A DNA stretch of 64,000 bases from Duganella sp. BJB476 (GTDB lineage Bacteria; Pseudomonadota; Gammaproteobacteria; Burkholderiales; Burkholderiaceae_D). Every line of letters starts with the position of its first letter. Within the stretch, counting starts at the first letter, position 1. This document shows, piece by piece, positions 63,893-64,000 of the stretch. Where the stretch lies: positions 1-64,000 of the forward strand of contig NZ_QVIO01000012.1 in NCBI RefSeq assembly GCF_003416895.1, written 5' to 3'. Under the pieces are notes generated by a model. The model was not told where the DNA came from, did no database searches, and saw only the letters and a list, made by a program, of their open reading frames with translations. The position numbers were made by a program, and so were the translations under genes.

Positions 63893-64000
63893 TCAGAAAA
63901 AGGTGATCTCGTCGGCAGCCGCGGCGGCCGGCGCGGCGTGGCTGGAACCGCCGTGCACCGCGTGTTCTTCCGCCATGGCGTAGGTCTTTTGCAGCTCGTG
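63893..64000 (-). CDS. C-terminal end of an unidentified protein, cut by window edge
   Basis: The last 35 residues of a gene entering from beyond position 64000: HELQKTYAMAEEHAVHGG, an Ala-rich stretch, and the end ADEITFF before TGA. It is on the same strand as cheY, 33 bases upstream, so it belongs to the che operon. The acidic-aromatic end with a flexible Ala linker resembles the tails of chemoreceptors, but the fragment is too short to name. Confidence 0.6.
   Translation of the reverse strand, partial: HELQKTYAMAEEHAVHGGSSHAAPAAAAADEITFF

Overview
The window looks like a chromosomal segment of a GC-rich betaproteobacterium of the Oxalobacteraceae (Massilia/Duganella/Janthinobacterium type). 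The grounds are the rpsL-rpsG-fusA-tuf order, a PEP-CTERM protein, several TonB-dependent receptors, a type VI secretion VgrG cassette and a long che operon with three MCPs. This placement comes from gene content and protein style, not from a database search. Every gene end given here was read from start and stop codons; no tRNA, rRNA, CRISPR array or insertion sequence was seen.

Layout. 1-4361: str operon (minus strand, tuf cut by the window edge) with a clear sigma-70 promoter. 4463-7194: phosphoethanolamine-transferase-like enzyme coupled to a nitrilase-family hydrolase. 7200-13751 (minus): VgrG, an Ivy-like lipoprotein, a two-domain cell-wall-degrading effector and two small exported proteins. 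13856-18337 (minus): TIGR01777 oxidoreductase, membrane protein, DCC protein, GbsR/MarR regulator with two identical-arm operators, and a membrane-anchored MutS-like ATPase. 18402-25896: MacB-type ABC exporter (adaptor, ATPase, two permeases) followed by a sigma-54 response regulator and its histidine kinase, all behind a sigma-54 promoter. 26111-36360: PEP-CTERM protein, spermidine-synthase-like protein, TonB receptor, MocR regulator with a divergent flavin-type oxidoreductase, an exported alpha/beta hydrolase and a second TonB receptor with a LacI-type operator. 36433-49764 (minus): ten genes apparently forming one operon, starting with two tandem TldD/PmbA pairs (the TldD members carry Tat signals), followed by DUF4159, MoxR, DUF58, BatA-like, DUF4175 and a further membrane protein. 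50206-51018: exported methyltransferase-like protein. 51020-64000 (minus): chemotaxis operon (cheY, STAS, cheA, cheW, cheR, cheD, cheB, REC-EAL, three MCPs, second cheW).

The most interesting signal joins two distant regions. Both the ABC exporter/two-component operon and the TldD/PmbA operon have a textbook -24/-12 sigma-54 promoter, and just upstream of each lies a cluster of CGGACA-type heptamers (TGTCCG on the other strand), in the same orientation relative to transcription. The exporter operon itself encodes a sigma-54 activator. I infer a single regulon in which a sensor kinase/activator switches on both an exporter and a duplicated, probably periplasmic, TldD/PmbA protease system with a MoxR/BatA-like membrane complex. 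The signal sensed and the protease substrate cannot be told from the sequence.
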